Below, one piece after another: positions 8,295 to 16,382 of a stretch of 64,000 bases of DNA. The notes below the pieces were generated by a model. That model was not told the origin of the DNA. It saw only the letters and a program-made list of their open reading frames with translations, and did not search any database. Source of the stretch: Ottowia flava (lineage in GTDB: Bacteria; Pseudomonadota; Gammaproteobacteria; Burkholderiales; Burkholderiaceae_C); the NCBI RefSeq assembly GCF_042680565.1, contig NZ_JBHUEJ010000003.1, positions 62,001 to 126,000 on the forward strand, given 5' to 3'. Made by a program: the position numbers and the translations under genes. Every line of letters starts with the position of its first letter. The stretch's first letter is position 1.

Positions 8295-9923
8295 TCAAAG
8301 CGAGGGCAGCTTGTAGTCCTTCAACTGCTCGCGCAGCTTGGTCTTGAGCATCTTGCCGGTGGCGCCAAGCGGGATCGCGTCAACAAACACCACGTCGTCG
8401 GGGATCTGCCACTTGGCCATCTTGCCCTCAAAGAACTGCAGCAGTTCCTCGCGCGTGACCTGCGCGCCAGGCTTGAGCGCCACCGCTACGATCGGGCGCT
8501 CGTCCCACTTCGGGTGCGGCATGCCAATGCAGGCGGCCATGGCCACCGCCGGATGGGCCATGGCGGTGTTTTCCACGTCGATCGAGCTGATCCACTCGCC
8601 GCCGGACTTGATCACGTCCTTGCTGCGGTCGGTGATCTGCATGAAGCCGTCGGCATCGATGGTGGCCACGTCGCCGGTCGGGAACCAGCCGTCCTCCAAC
8701 GGGTCGCCGCCCTCATCCTTGAAATAGCGGCCCAGGATCCACGGACCCTTGACGTAAAGGTCACCGTAGGTCGTGCCGTCCCAAGGCTGATCCTGACCGT
8801 CGGCGCCCACAATCTTCATGTCGACCCCGAAGATCGCCCGACCCTGCTTGAGCCGCAGCTTCATCTTGTCGGCTTCGGGCAGATCGCGGTGCTTTTCCTT
8901 CAGGCTGCACAGCGTGCCCAGCGGGCTCATCTCGGTCATGCCCCAGGCGTGCAGGACGTCCACGCCATACTGGTCGCGGAACGCCGTGATCATGGCTGGC
9001 GGGCAAGCAGAGCCACCGATCACGGTTCGCTTGAGCGTCGAGAACTTGAGCTTGTTCTGGCCCACATAACCCAGCAGCATCTGCCACACCGTGGGCACGC
9101 CGGCAGCGAATGTGACCTTCTCCCCCTCGATCAGTTCGTACACCGACTTGCCATCCAGCGCTGGACCAGGGAACACCAGCTTGCAGCCCACCATCGCAGC
9201 CGAATACGGCATGCCCCACGCGTTGACGTGGAACATCGGCACCACCGGCAGCGCCGAATCACTGGCACTCAGGCCCATCACGTCCGGCAGGGCCGAAGCA
9301 TAGGCGTGCAGCACCGTCGAGCGATGGCTGTACAGCGCGCCCTTGGGGTTGCCGGTCGTGCCGCTGGTGTAGCACAGGCTCGAGGCGGTGTTTTCGTCGA
9401 ACACGGGCCAGGTGTAATCGGGCGACTGCGCGCCGATCCAGGCTTCGTAGCTGACCAGGTTCGGAATGCCGGTGTCCTGTGGCAGCTTGTCAGCGTCGCA
9501 CAGCGCCACCCAGCGTTTGACGGTCTTGCAGTGTGCATGGATGCCCTGAATGATGGGCAGGAAGGTCGTGTCGAAGCAGATGATCTGGTCTTCGGCGTGG
9601 TTGGCGATCCAGGCGATCTGTTCCGGCAGCAGGCGCGGATTGATGGTGTGCAGCACGCGCTCGGAGCCGCTCACGCCGAAATACAGCTCCAGGTGGCGGT
9701 AGCCGTTCCAGGCCAGCGTGCCGACGCGCTCGCCAGCTTTCAGCCCTTCGTCGTCGAGCGCCTTCGCCAGTTGCTTGGAGCGTCGCTGCACGTCGGCCCA
9801 GGTGTAGCGGTGAATGTCTCCCTCGACCCGGCGCGAAACGACCTGACCGTCGCCGTGGTGGCGCGCAGCAAAGTCGATGAGGCTGGAAATCAAGAGCGGG
9901 TGTTGCTGCATCAGGCCGAGCAT
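8295..9923 (-). CDS. medium-chain/3-methylthiopropionate-type acyl-CoA ligase
   Basis: 542-residue AMP-forming acyl-CoA synthetase. The P-loop-like A3 motif is YTSGTTGNPKGALYSHRS near residue 190; GWFPTGDVATID and the C-terminal lysine motif PLGATGKMLKTKLREQL are present. The N-terminus MLGLMQQHPLLISSLIDFAARHH is the one typical of the DmdB/long-chain ligase group, so I chose ATG 9923 (GGAGA upstream); ATG 9959 in the same frame would add 12 residues. It activates a carboxylic acid to its CoA thioester, feeding the downstream hydratase/dehydrogenase and thiolase. The exact acid is unknown. Confidence 0.92.
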   Translation of the reverse strand: MLGLMQQHPLLISSLIDFAARHHGDGQVVSRRVEGDIHRYTWADVQRRSKQLAKALDDEGLKAGERVGTLAWNGYRHLELYFGVSGSERVLHTINPRLLPEQIAWIANHAEDQIICFDTTFLPIIQGIHAHCKTVKRWVALCDADKLPQDTGIPNLVSYEAWIGAQSPDYTWPVFDENTASSLCYTSGTTGNPKGALYSHRSTVLHAYASALPDVMGLSASDSALPVVPMFHVNAWGMPYSAAMVGCKLVFPGPALDGKSVYELIEGEKVTFAAGVPTVWQMLLGYVGQNKLKFSTLKRTVIGGSACPPAMITAFRDQYGVDVLHAWGMTEMSPLGTLCSLKEKHRDLPEADKMKLRLKQGRAIFGVDMKIVGADGQDQPWDGTTYGDLYVKGPWILGRYFKDEGGDPLEDGWFPTGDVATIDADGFMQITDRSKDVIKSGGEWISSIDVENTAMAHPAVAMAACIGMPHPKWDERPIVAVALKPGAQVTREELLQFFEGKMAKWQIPDDVVFVDAIPLGATGKMLKTKLREQLKDYKLPSL

Positions 9924-10051
9924 GGGTTCTCCGTTGGGCTGTGAAATGGTTGTCGCCATGATCCTAGTCGACGGCTTCATGAAGCTGACGCAGGGCAAAC
10001 GCCAAGCGCGCCACCTGCGCGACACCTGGGCCAGGGCGGCTGTGACCGAAT

Positions 10052-10073
10052 ACATACACCCCAATGTGTATGT
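10052..10073. promoter_or_regulatory. inverted repeat, candidate operator between divergent genes
   Basis: Perfect 8-bp arms ACATACAC / GTGTATGT separated by six bases, midway between the acyl-CoA ligase and the divergent binding-protein gene. The geometry fits a dimeric repressor site of the TetR or GntR kind. No regulator gene is adjacent, so the protein that binds it would be encoded elsewhere. Confidence 0.6.
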
Positions 10074-10186
10074 TTTGCGCCTCAAACTGCGCAGAACTCA
10101 CATGCCAAAAGGACATTCCGCTAAATTGGCGCTAACTTACTAATGTTGCATTGTGTGACGCAATTCATCCTTAGGAGACGTTTTGT

Positions 10187-11338
10187 ATGCACTCCGATTT
10201 GGCCCCACAAACCCTTGCCTCCAGCCGAAGAGCCTTGATTTGCTATGGAATGGCTGCTGCGATTGCCCCCTTTGGTCAGATCGCCCGCGCGCAGTCAAAT
10301 GTGTTACGTATCGGCAGCAGTGTCGACACCAGCGGGGTCGAAAAAATCAACGGTTTGGCCCTGCACCAGGGCGCGCTGGCGTACTTCACCGCGCTCAACC
10401 GCGCTGGCGGCATCCATGGCGCCCAGGTCGAGCTGCAGGTGGCCGACGACAAGTTCACCCCTGAACAGGCCAAGGCCAACGCCCTCAAGTACGTGGCCGA
10501 CTCGTCCGTGCTGGCCATCCTGCACCCGCAGGGCACGCGCCAGTCGGCGGCCATGATGGACGCCGTCACCACCATGGCCCTGGTCGGCCCCAACACCGGC
10601 AACGTCAGCCTGCGCAAGAAGCCCTCGCCCAACACCTTCTGGGTGCGCGCCAATTTCGACCAGGAGATGGACCGCCTGATCTCCCAGGCGGCCGTGCTGG
10701 GCATCAACCGCATTGGCCTCATCCACTCCAACGACCCGCTCGGCCAGGCCCTGCTGGCCGGCTACAAGCTGGCGCTGGGCAAGGCCAAGCTGGAGCCGGC
10801 GGTGATCGGCGTCACCCCCAGCACCAACAGCATGGAAGTGGAAGGCGCTGCCCAGCAGGTCGCCGCCGCCAAGCCGCAGATGGTGATCCTCGGCCTGGCC
10901 GGCACGGCGCCGGCCACGGTGCGCGCGCTGCGCAAGGCCGGCTCGGCGGCGTCGATCTACGGGCTGTCGATCGCCTCAGGCTCCTTCGCCACCATGGGGC
11001 CCGAAGGGCGCGGCCTGGCCTTTTCGGTCATCGTGCCCACGCCCAATTCGCCGCGCCACGCGCTGGTGCGCCGCTACCAAACCGACATGGCCGCCGTAGG
11101 CAAGTCCCAGGAAACGTCCACCACCAGCCTGGAAGGCTACGTCAACGCGATGGTGCTGGCCGAAGGCCTGCGCCGCGCCGGCCCCGCGCCCAGCCGCGCC
11201 GCCGTCATCAACGGCCTGGCCGGGCTGGACAACTACGACGTCGGCGGCATGCAGTTCACCTTCGGCCGCACCAACCGCGAGGGTTGCTCGTTCGTCGACA
11301 TCGCCACCCTGGGCGCGCGCGGCCAGTTGATCGCCTGA
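10187..11338 (+). CDS. orphan ABC-type substrate-binding protein
   Basis: 383-residue periplasmic binding protein of the LivK/Peripla_BP_6 class. The leader carries twin arginines (SSRRALICYGMAAAIAPF) and an ARAQ cleavage site, so export could be Tat or Sec. The mature part begins VLRIGSSVDTSGVEKINGLALHQGALAYF and contains the ADDKFTPEQAKANA lobe motif. AGGAG stands about eight bases before ATG 10187. No permease or ATPase accompanies it. It may share the LivHMGF system across the divergent promoter or serve as a sensor component. It ends at a strong terminator. Confidence 0.9.
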   Translation: MHSDLAPQTLASSRRALICYGMAAAIAPFGQIARAQSNVLRIGSSVDTSGVEKINGLALHQGALAYFTALNRAGGIHGAQVELQVADDKFTPEQAKANALKYVADSSVLAILHPQGTRQSAAMMDAVTTMALVGPNTGNVSLRKKPSPNTFWVRANFDQEMDRLISQAAVLGINRIGLIHSNDPLGQALLAGYKLALGKAKLEPAVIGVTPSTNSMEVEGAAQQVAAAKPQMVILGLAGTAPATVRALRKAGSAASIYGLSIASGSFATMGPEGRGLAFSVIVPTPNSPRHALVRRYQTDMAAVGKSQETSTTSLEGYVNAMVLAEGLRRAGPAPSRAAVINGLAGLDNYDVGGMQFTFGRTNREGCSFVDIATLGARGQLIA

Positions 11339-11363
11339 CCGACCAGCACGCGCCGATTCCTAT

Positions 11364-11412
11364 AGAAATTCGCCTCTGACCCTACAACCACTTGCGCTGG
11401 CAGCTATCAAAT
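11364..11412 (-). repeat. dispersed GATAGCTG repeat, copy 3
   Basis: Reverse-orientation copy (CGCCTCTGACCCTACAACCA, then GCGCTGGCAGCTATCAAAT) directly before the terminator of the orphan binding-protein gene. Confidence 0.85.
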
Positions 11413-11423
11413 CAGGAATAAAT

Positions 11424-11445
11424 GGGTGCTTCGGCACCCTTTTTT
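11424..11445 (+). terminator. intrinsic terminator
   Basis: GGGTGC, UUCG tetraloop, GCACCC and six T. A textbook Rho-independent terminator for the binding-protein gene ending at 11338. Confidence 0.92.
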
Positions 11446-11578
11446 CATGGGGGTGACGCAGGGCGCCAGCGGGCCTGCGGCACCGGACTTTCGCGGCGCC
11501 CTGCACGGTGCCACGCGCCAAGACCGACTTTGCATAGGGCTGTCCGCCACGGGCCCGCGGCAGCTGGCGTGAACGCAG

Positions 11579-11584
11579 GACAAT
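11579..11584 (+). promoter_or_regulatory. candidate -10 element of selO
   Basis: GACAAT lies six bases before the selO ATG, and no Shine-Dalgarno sequence separates them. If used, the transcript would start at or next to the A of the start codon. Confidence 0.4.
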
Positions 11585-11590
11585 CGCCCT

Positions 11591-13075
11591 ATGTTGTTGT
11601 CCACAGACACTTTTTTGGCGCCCGGGCCTGCCCCGGAGCGGCTTTGGCTCAACCGCTTTGCCGGTCTGGGCCCCACCTTTTACAGCCACGTCGCCGCCGC
11701 GCCGCTGCGCGACCCGTACTGGGTCGCGCGCAGCGACGCCCTGGCGCGTGACCTCGGTCTGCCGGCCGACTGGGCCACGCCCGAGGCCCTGCAGGCCCTG
11801 GCCGGCAACACCGTGCTGCCGGGCAGCGTGCCGCTGGCCAGCGTCTACAGCGGCCACCAGTTTGGCGTGTGGGCCGGGCAGTTGGGCGACGGGCGCGCGC
11901 TGCTGCTGGGCGAGGTGCAAACGCCCTCGGGCGCGTCGCTGGAAGTGCAGCTCAAAGGCGCGGGCCTCACGCCCTATTCCCGCATGGGCGACGGGCGCGC
12001 CGTGCTGCGTTCCTCGGTGCGCGAATTTCTGTGCAGCGAAGCGATGCACGGTCTGGGTATCCCGACCACGCGCGCGCTGTGCGTGGTCGGCTCCGACCAG
12101 CCGGTGCGGCGCGAGGAGATCGAAACAGCCGCCATCGTCACCCGCACCGCGCCCAGCTTCATCCGCTTCGGCCATTTCGAGCACTTCAGCCACGGCGGCG
12201 ACCACGACGCGCTGCGCCAGCTGGCCGACTTCGTCATCGACCACTTCTACCCCGACGCGCGCAGCGCCGCCAACCCCTACGCCGCGCTGCTGGAAGCGGT
12301 GACGCGCCGCACCGCCGCCATGGTGGCGCAGTGGCAGGCGGTGGGGTTCACGCACGGGGTGATGAACACCGACAACATGAGCATTCTGGGATTGACGGTG
12401 GACTACGGCCCGTTCCAGTTTCTGGACGGGTTCGACCCCAACCACATCGGCAACCATTCCGACCACCAAGGGCGCTACACCTACGCGCGCCAGCCGCAGA
12501 TCGCGCACTGGAATTTGTTTGCCCTGGGCCAGGCGCTGCTGCCGCTGATCGGCGACCACGACACCGCCATGGCCGCGCTGGAGCCCTACAAAACCGCCCT
12601 GCCCGCCGAGCTGGACGCGCGCTTTGCCGCCAAGCTGGGCTTTGCGCAGGCCAGCGCACCGGTCAACGCCGTGGTGAATGCACTGCTCCAGCTGATGGCG
12701 GCCGAGCGCACCGACTTCACCATCGCCTGGCGCACGCTGGCGCGCCACCTGGCCGGCGCGCCAGCCGACACGGTGCAGGCGCTGTTCCACGACCGGGCCG
12801 CCATTGACCGCATCTTGCTACAATTGCAGGAGCTGCCCGCGCAAGTGGGTGTAAGGCCGGATGCCGATTTGGCACTTAAATCCAACCCAGCCTTCATCCT
12901 GCGCAACTACCTGGGCGAACAAGCCATCGCGCTGGCGAAACAAAAAGACTTTTCCATGGTCCAAGACCTGCTCACCGTGCTGGAGCGCCCGTTTGACGAG
13001 CACCCCGCACACGCCGCCTGGGCCGGTTTCCCGCCGGAATGGGCCGACCACATCCAGATCAGCTGCTCATCATGA
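11591..13075 (+). CDS. selO: protein adenylyltransferase SelO
   Basis: 494-residue SelO (YdiU/UPF0061) pseudokinase that transfers AMP to Ser/Thr/Tyr of target proteins. Visible family motifs: SVYSGHQFGVWAGQLGDGRA, the glycine-rich region QLKGAGLTPYSRMGDGRAVLRS, and GVMNTDNMSILGLTVDYGPFQF with its metal-binding Asn and Asp. The C-terminus CSS carries the conserved cysteine that is selenocysteine in eukaryotic homologues. Residues about 407-428 are encoded by a copy of the dispersed repeat just before the conserved NPAFILRN motif. The stop overlaps the msrB start as ATGA, tying it to a redox-repair enzyme, in keeping with the redox role known for SelO. Confidence 0.95.
   Translation: MLLSTDTFLAPGPAPERLWLNRFAGLGPTFYSHVAAAPLRDPYWVARSDALARDLGLPADWATPEALQALAGNTVLPGSVPLASVYSGHQFGVWAGQLGDGRALLLGEVQTPSGASLEVQLKGAGLTPYSRMGDGRAVLRSSVREFLCSEAMHGLGIPTTRALCVVGSDQPVRREEIETAAIVTRTAPSFIRFGHFEHFSHGGDHDALRQLADFVIDHFYPDARSAANPYAALLEAVTRRTAAMVAQWQAVGFTHGVMNTDNMSILGLTVDYGPFQFLDGFDPNHIGNHSDHQGRYTYARQPQIAHWNLFALGQALLPLIGDHDTAMAALEPYKTALPAELDARFAAKLGFAQASAPVNAVVNALLQLMAAERTDFTIAWRTLARHLAGAPADTVQALFHDRAAIDRILLQLQELPAQVGVRPDADLALKSNPAFILRNYLGEQAIALAKQKDFSMVQDLLTVLERPFDEHPAHAAWAGFPPEWADHIQISCSS
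12813..12875 (+). repeat. dispersed GATAGCTG repeat inside selO, copy 4
   Basis: TTGCTACAATTGCAGGAGCT, CCCGCGCAAGTGGGTGTAAG, then ATGCCGATTTGGC. It follows the same order of blocks as the intergenic copies and is closest to the copy inside glnD. It is read in frame as LLQLQELPAQVGVRPDADLA. Confidence 0.65.
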
Positions 13076-13479
13076 CCCACCCTGTCCAGAAAACCGATGC
13101 CGAATGGCGCCAACTGCTGGCCGACAAGCAGGCCGAACCCGGCGCCTACCAGGTCACCCGCCACGCCGCGACCGAGCGGCCCTTCACCGGCAAGTACGAG
13201 CAGCACTGGGCCGACGGCAGCTACCACTGCATGTGTTGCGGCGCCAAGCTGTTCGAATCGGGCACCAAGTTCGACGCCGGCTGCGGCTGGCCCAGCTTCT
13301 CGCTGGCCCTCCCCGGCGCCATCGAAGAGCGGCGCGACGTCAGCCACGGCATGGTGCGCGTCGAAACCGTGTGCGCCAACTGCGGCGCCCACCTGGGCCA
13401 CGTCTTCCCCGACGGGCCGACCGAGACCGGCCTGCGCTACTGCATGAACTCGGCCGCCCTGGATTTCGAGCCCCGGTAA
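13072..13479 (+). CDS. msrB: peptide-methionine (R)-S-oxide reductase MsrB
   Basis: 135-residue MsrB that reduces methionine-R-sulfoxide in proteins. Two CxxC zinc pairs are visible (C53/C56 and C101/C104), with the CGWPSF motif and the catalytic cysteine near 124 in LRYCMNSAAL. The start is fixed by the ATGA overlap with selO; the longer frame upstream is not conserved. yciB follows after 13 bases, so transcription probably continues. Confidence 0.97.
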   Translation: MTHPVQKTDAEWRQLLADKQAEPGAYQVTRHAATERPFTGKYEQHWADGSYHCMCCGAKLFESGTKFDAGCGWPSFSLALPGAIEERRDVSHGMVRVETVCANCGAHLGHVFPDGPTETGLRYCMNSAALDFEPR

Positions 13480-13492
13480 ACTGCGCGGCCAG

Positions 13493-14059
13493 ATGAAAGC
13501 CCTGCTCGACTTCCTGCCCATCCTGCTGTTTTTCGGTGCCTACAAGCTGTGGGGCATCTACCCCGCCACCGGCGTGCTGATGGCGGCCACCGCGGCGCAG
13601 ATGGCCATCATCTACGCCATCGACAAGAAGCTGACCACCATGCACAAGGCCACGCTGGCCTTGATCCTGGTCTTCGGCACGCTCACCCTGGTGCTGCAGG
13701 ACGACCGCTTCATCAAGTGGAAGCCCACCGTGCTGTACGCCGCCATGGCCGTGGCCTTGGCGGTGGCGCTGTGGGTCTACCGCAAGAACTTCCTGAAGAT
13801 CATGCTGGGCAGCCAGCTCAACCTGCCCGACCCGGTGTGGAACCGCCTCACGGTGGCCTGGATGATCTACTGCCTGTTCATGGCCGCCATCAACGGCTAC
13901 GTGGCCGCCTTCTGGACCACCGACGCCTGGGCCAACTTCAAGCTGTGGGGCTACGTCTTCCCGGTCGCCTTCATCATCGGCCAGGGCTTTTACGTGGCCC
14001 GGCATTTGCAGGACGAGCCCGCCGCGTCCGACACCCCACCTTCCGAGAGCCAAGGATGA
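13493..14059 (+). CDS. yciB: intracellular septation protein A (YciB)
   Basis: 188-residue inner-membrane protein with about five hydrophobic helices and the family start MKALLDFLPILLFFGAYKLWGIY. Motifs KWKPTVLYA and PDPVWNRLTVAWMIY are typical. YciB takes part in envelope and septum synthesis. Its stop overlaps the bolA start as ATGA. Confidence 0.95.
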   Translation: MKALLDFLPILLFFGAYKLWGIYPATGVLMAATAAQMAIIYAIDKKLTTMHKATLALILVFGTLTLVLQDDRFIKWKPTVLYAAMAVALAVALWVYRKNFLKIMLGSQLNLPDPVWNRLTVAWMIYCLFMAAINGYVAAFWTTDAWANFKLWGYVFPVAFIIGQGFYVARHLQDEPAASDTPPSESQG

Positions 14060-14328
14060 GCACCGAACCGTCTCTTGCCGACCGCATGGCCGACACCCTG
14101 CGCAGCGCCCTGGCGCCAACCGAGCTCGAAGTCCTCGACGAAAGCTGGCAGCACGCCGGCCACGCCGGCGCCAACGGCACCGGTTTCGGCACGCACTTTC
14201 GGGTGCGCATCGCCTCGCCGCGTTTCGAAGGCCAAAGCCGCGTGGTGCGCCATCGTTTGGTGTACGAAGCGCTGCAAGACTTCATCGACCGCGATGGCGT
14301 CCATGCCCTGGCGATCGAGACGCGATAA
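14056..14328 (+). CDS. bolA: BolA-family transcriptional/iron-sulfur regulator
   Basis: 90-residue BolA protein. The fold signature THFRVRIASPRFEGQSRVVRHRLVYEAL contains the class II KH-like core, followed by the usual VHALAIET end. BolA proteins work with monothiol glutaredoxins and bind DNA. ATG 14056 overlaps the yciB stop and follows AAGGATG. A 7-bp GC hairpin without a T run (14342-14360) lies between it and ppiC. Confidence 0.94.
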   Translation: MSTEPSLADRMADTLRSALAPTELEVLDESWQHAGHAGANGTGFGTHFRVRIASPRFEGQSRVVRHRLVYEALQDFIDRDGVHALAIETR

Positions 14329-14394
14329 TCCCGTTTTTCTGCCCGGCCGCGCTGGCCGGGGCTTCCGGTCATCCGACCACCTTCCCCGCAACCC

Positions 14395-15213
14395 ATGAAA
14401 AAACACCTGCTGTCTGTCTCCGTGGCCGCCCTGCTGGCCGGCACCCTGGCGCTGCCCGCCGTGGCGCAGAACGTCGCCATCGTCAACGGCAAGCCCGTGC
14501 CCAAGGCCCGCCTGGAAGCGCTGGAAGCCCAGGTCAAGGCCCAGGCCGCCCGCACCGGCCAACCCGTGCCGCCCGAAGTCACGCAACAGCTGCGCGACGA
14601 GGTCATCGCCCGCGAAGTCTTCATGCAAGAAGCCGAGCGCCGCGGCATCCAGGGCTCGGACGCCTACCGCAAGAACATGGAACTGGCGCGCCAGAGCGTG
14701 ATGATCAACGCCCTGTTCGAGGACTTCAAGGCCAAGAACGAAGTGACCGACGCCGAAGCCAAGGCCGAGTACGACCGTCTGGTCGCCGCCCAGGCCCCGG
14801 CCGCCGGCACCAAGGAAATCAAGGCGCGCCACATCCTGGTCGAAAAAGAATCCGAAGCCAAGGACCTGATCGCCCAGATCAAGAAAGGCGCCAAGTTTGA
14901 AGACCTGGCCAAGAAAGCTTCCAAGGACCCAGGCTCCGGCGCGCAAGGCGGCGATCTGGGCTGGTCCAACCCGAGCAGCTACGTGCCCGAGTTCGCCGAA
15001 GCCATGTCGAAGTTGAAGAAGGGCGAAATGACCGACGCGCCGGTCAAGACGCAGTTCGGCTACCACATCATCCGCGTGGACGACACGCGCGACGCCAAGG
15101 CGCCTGAACCACCGAAATTTGAAGACGTGAAGGCCCAGGTCAAGCAGCAGATGGAACAGCAGAAGCTGGCCAAATTTCAGGAAGATCTGCGCGGCAAGGC
15201 TAAGATCGAATAA
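14395..15213 (+). CDS. periplasmic peptidyl-prolyl isomerase (parvulin, PpiC family)
   Basis: 272-residue secreted foldase. Signal peptide MKKHLLSVSVAALLAGTLALPAVAQ. A SurA-like N-terminal helical region (about 30-125) precedes the rotamase domain (about 140-235) with ARHILVEKESEA, GSGAQGGDLGW and FGYHIIRVDDTR. A lysine- and glutamine-rich tail ends the protein. It catalyses cis/trans prolyl isomerisation for outer-membrane or periplasmic clients. It is last in the selO run and is followed by a hairpin terminator. Confidence 0.94.
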   Translation: MKKHLLSVSVAALLAGTLALPAVAQNVAIVNGKPVPKARLEALEAQVKAQAARTGQPVPPEVTQQLRDEVIAREVFMQEAERRGIQGSDAYRKNMELARQSVMINALFEDFKAKNEVTDAEAKAEYDRLVAAQAPAAGTKEIKARHILVEKESEAKDLIAQIKKGAKFEDLAKKASKDPGSGAQGGDLGWSNPSSYVPEFAEAMSKLKKGEMTDAPVKTQFGYHIIRVDDTRDAKAPEPPKFEDVKAQVKQQMEQQKLAKFQEDLRGKAKIE

Positions 15214-15254
15214 GGCGGGCAGCGGCGCAGCGCGCCGCGTTTGAGCGCCGCAGC

Positions 15255-15286
15255 AGGGCAGGCTCCGTTGAAGACCCTGCCCTTTT
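15255..15286 (+). terminator. probable intrinsic terminator
   Basis: 8-bp stem AGGGCAGG / CCTGCCCT with a 13-base loop and a short T run, 42 bases after the parvulin stop. The long loop makes it weaker than the other terminators in the window. Confidence 0.65.
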
Positions 15287-15300
15287 CTTGGCGCTTTTTA

Positions 15301-15353
15301 CTCTGCTTTTGATAGCTTTTCGCGCAGGTGGTTGTAGGGCTGGAGACCTATTT
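15301..15353 (+). repeat. dispersed GATAGCTG repeat, copy 5
   Basis: TTTTGATAGCTTTTCGCGCA, GGTGGTTGTAGGGCTGGAGA, CCTATTT, located between the convergent parvulin and DUF1624 genes. Confidence 0.88.
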
Positions 15354-15378
15354 CCCTCACAAACACCGCGCTACCCGC

Positions 15379-16179
15379 TCAAGCCCGCCCGACCAGCCAG
15401 GTCCACGCCGTCAGCGCACCGATCAGCACCGGCTGGTGCAGCATGTAGTAGCTTAGGCTCCATCGGCCCAGCCAACCCAGCGCCGCGCCCAGTGGCCCGG
15501 CCGGCCGCGCCAGGCCGCCCGGCGCGCGCGCCTGCAGCCACTGCGCGGCGCCCACGCCCCACCACACCACGCCCAGCCAGGGCAACAGCGGCACGAAGTC
15601 CTCGGTCGGCGGCTTGTGCGTGACAAAACCCAGCCAATTCAGCCAGCGGCTGTCCAGCGCCGCCGCCAGCGGGCCCGGCGGCTGGGCCTGCAGCCAGGCG
15701 CTGCCCAGCGGCCCGGCGGCGATCAGCAGCGCGCCCAGCACCCACGGCCACGCACCGCGCAGGCCGCGCAGCAGCGCCCAGCGCGTGATCAGCAGCATCA
15801 CCGCCATGCCATGCAGCACGCCAAAGCTGATCCAGCTTTGCGGAAACATCCACCACGAACCCGCCGTGACCAACAGGGCGCAGCCCGCCACCTGCGCCCA
15901 GCGCCGCCAGAAACGCGGCCAGCTTTGCCCCGCCTGCACGGCCAGGGCCTGGCCGATGCCGGCGGTGAACAGAAACAGGCTGACGATGCCGGTGCGCTGC
16001 CAGATCCAGAACGGGTCGAAATAGAAGTCCTGCGGACGGACCAGATGGAAGTGGTTGAGGTCGAAGACGAAGTGGTAGACCGTCATCCACACCATCGCCA
16101 GCCCGCGCAAGGCGTCCACGCGCGCCAGCCGCCCGAGCGGGCGGGCGCGGCGGGAATCGGGTCGCGGAACAGGTGCCAT
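15379..16179 (-). CDS. DUF1624 / heparan-alpha-glucosaminide N-acetyltransferase-like membrane protein
   Basis: 266-residue multi-helix membrane protein. The N-terminal motif RLARVDALRGLAMVWMTVYHF is the signature of DUF1624 (COG3503), related to lysosomal HGSNAT and acyltransferase-3 proteins; a conserved His lies in the first helix. About seven or eight hydrophobic segments follow, ending SYYMLHQPVLIGALTAW. The bacterial role is not established; transfer of an acyl group across the membrane to a cell-surface sugar is a guess from the family. ATG 16179 has no clear ribosome site. The frame is open to 16314. Confidence 0.85.
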   Translation of the reverse strand: MAPVPRPDSRRARPLGRLARVDALRGLAMVWMTVYHFVFDLNHFHLVRPQDFYFDPFWIWQRTGIVSLFLFTAGIGQALAVQAGQSWPRFWRRWAQVAGCALLVTAGSWWMFPQSWISFGVLHGMAVMLLITRWALLRGLRGAWPWVLGALLIAAGPLGSAWLQAQPPGPLAAALDSRWLNWLGFVTHKPPTEDFVPLLPWLGVVWWGVGAAQWLQARAPGGLARPAGPLGAALGWLGRWSLSYYMLHQPVLIGALTAWTWLVGRA

Positions 16180-16382
16180 GGCAAAAAAAACGGGGTGGCG
16201 CGCGGGTCTGTCGGTGCGCGCTGCAAGCCATGTGCTCGGCCCGCGCAAGCCGGTGTAGGAGATCGCCTCAAGCCGCCATCTTAGCGGCCCGACGGGCCTG
16301 ATCGGGCCTAGCATCGGGGCATTGTTGCTATTGTCGTCGGAGCAGGCCGCGTACGCCCAGGGCGCGCCGACCTGCCAACAGC

